Positions 63,192 to 64,000 of a stretch of 64,000 nt of DNA are shown here, one piece after another. Made by a program: the position numbers and the translations under genes. Source of the stretch: an uncultured bacterium. GTDB lineage: Bacteria; Bacteroidota; Rhodothermia; Rhodothermales; UBA10348. The notes beneath the pieces are model-generated. The model searched no databases, was not told where the DNA came from, and saw nothing but the letters and a program-made list of their open reading frames with translations. The stretch covers positions 372,001 to 436,000 of the forward strand of contig CALSQR010000001.1 in the NCBI GenBank assembly GCA_943788505.1, read 5' to 3'. Within the stretch, counting starts at the first letter, position 1. Every line of letters begins with the position of its first letter.

Positions 63192-64000
63192 GGTGTTGAG
63201 ATGTCTTTATTCACTATTTCCCAGGAGAAGATAGGACACAGGTGACGACTGTACCCCCCTTCTTGAGCACGAGAAATGTCTAGACGTGCATTAATCACCC
63301 TAGCCCGATGGCGCATAATGTCTACGCCCATTCCCCGATCTTTCTTTAATTCGTCTGGGAATCCAACCCCATTATCGGTCACTTTAAGAGTTAGACCTGA
63401 GCCCTTTCCAACAAGTGAAACATCGATTTTAGTCGCTCTACCGTGTTTTACAACATTACTCACACACTCTTGTGCAATTCTGTAGAGATTAGACGCAGCG
63501 CCGCCATCCTTGACAGAAACATCGCCTTCTTCAGAATACTCGCATTCGACAGAAAAGAATTTTCGCGCATTGTCGCAAAGTGCGCTTAAAGCAGCAGACA
63601 TTCCCTCCCCTTCCATTTCTACCGGCACTAAACCCCGCGCAATGTTGCGACTCAATCTGTCGGCATCCCGAATTAAATCGGTCATTTCTACCAGCTCATC
63701 TCCCATACTATGGCCTTCGAGTGTCAAGCGACGAGCAATATTGCCCGATATTAGGCTGATTCCAGTCAGCATCTGACCCAATCCATCGTGTAAGTCTTGA
63801 CCTACTCTGCGGCGCTCATGCTCGGATGTTCGAAGGGTTTCATGCTCCAGCCTTCTACGTACTGTGATGTCGCGCACGATACCCGCAAAGAACCGATCTC
63901 CTTCGGACTCAAACTAGCTCAACGCCAATTCCATTGGGAAGGTATCACCATTTTTACGCATGCCCTCCACTTCACGCCCGATCCCTATTACCTTTTTTCG
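63188..64000 (-). CDS. PAS sensor histidine kinase (NarL-type partner), in-frame TAG in PAS region, cut by window edge
   Basis: The minus-strand kinase runs from the edge at 64000 to TAG-independent end at 63188. The visible part starts in a PAS/PAC segment (EVEGMRKNGDTFPMELALS), then a TAG codon at 63914-63916 stands where Glu would fit (LS*FESEGDRFFAGIVRD), and the frame continues unbroken. After it come the HisKA_3 H-box (RVGQDLHDGLGQML), HATPase motifs (NVVKHGRATK, VTDNGVGFP) and the natural end. A GTG at 63877 directly after the stop could restart translation of a 229-residue soluble kinase without the PAS. The stop may be real, corrected by suppression, or an error. The partner regulator follows with a four-base overlap. 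Confidence 0.75.

Noticed and set aside
13636-63916. TAG as a sense codon in this genome
   Set aside because: Intact genes such as DUF885 and the lipoprotein at 15306 end in TAG, and no suppressor tRNA is visible; decay or errors explain the four TAG codons more simply.
1-64000. CRISPR array, prophage, insertion sequence or integron
   Set aside because: No regular direct repeats with spacers, transposase, integrase or phage structural gene was found.

Overview
The window looks like chromosomal DNA of a Gram-negative, marine-type aerobic heterotroph in or near the Rhodothermota/Balneolota branch of the Bacteroidota group. This is inferred from gene families and style: a choice-of-anchor B surface protein, DUF6122, DUF885, a GDCCVxC protein, many secreted peptidases and lipoproteins, and few clear Shine-Dalgarno sites. 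Nothing here fixes the genus. No plasmid, phage, transposase, integrase or CRISPR array was found.

Layout. 1-13.4 kb is almost all minus strand: a secreted gluzincin/TolB-like protein cut by the window edge, a small membrane protein, a SulP anion transporter with a terminator hairpin directly before its start, a DUF885 hydrolase, a GDCCVxC metal-binding-type small protein, a frameshifted choice-of-anchor B protein, a Tat-exported rhamnosidase and a MOSC protein. 13.5-15.3 kb is a decayed patch with an M61 peptidase remnant and a methyltransferase remnant. 15.3-28.7 kb is a mosaic of single genes: lipoproteins, a DEAD-box helicase, a P-loop kinase, an esterase, DUF1080, a broken outer-membrane barrel, DUF2130, a potassium channel, a PQQ sugar dehydrogenase and a CrtI-like oxidoreductase. 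28.8-32.1 kb holds tRNA-Ser(CGA) and alaS. 32.2-45.6 kb carries a DUF4097 protein, M14, M24, M3 and M16 peptidases, an asparaginase-type Ntn hydrolase, thiE, a histidine kinase, a DUF819 permease and a TlpA-like thioredoxin. 45.6-51.6 kb holds polA and a dTDP-sugar cluster. 51.7-64 kb has a phosphatase/transporter pair, a penicillin acylase, an orphan ParA, lnt, maf, a glutamine amidotransferase, an Acg-type flavoprotein, TonB and a LuxR-type two-component pair.

The genes fit a peptide- and glycan-scavenging life: extracytoplasmic peptidases and glycan hydrolases, a TonB for outer-membrane uptake, a sodium-coupled transporter, and envelope assembly (lnt, dTDP-sugars). Several short overlaps (ATGA or TGATG) mark likely translational coupling: M24/kinase, rmlA/rmlC-like/HAD, NSS/phosphatase, polA/M16.

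The most unusual feature is the number of interrupted genes: a homopolymer frameshift in the choice-of-anchor B gene, M61 and methyltransferase remnants, an in-frame TAA in an outer-membrane barrel, and an in-frame TAG in the PAS region of the last kinase. Either this lineage is losing accessory genes or the consensus holds errors; raw reads would decide. No clearly new multi-gene system was found. The best leads are the SulP leader attenuator, a shared palindrome before two neighbouring genes, and the amber-interrupted kinase.
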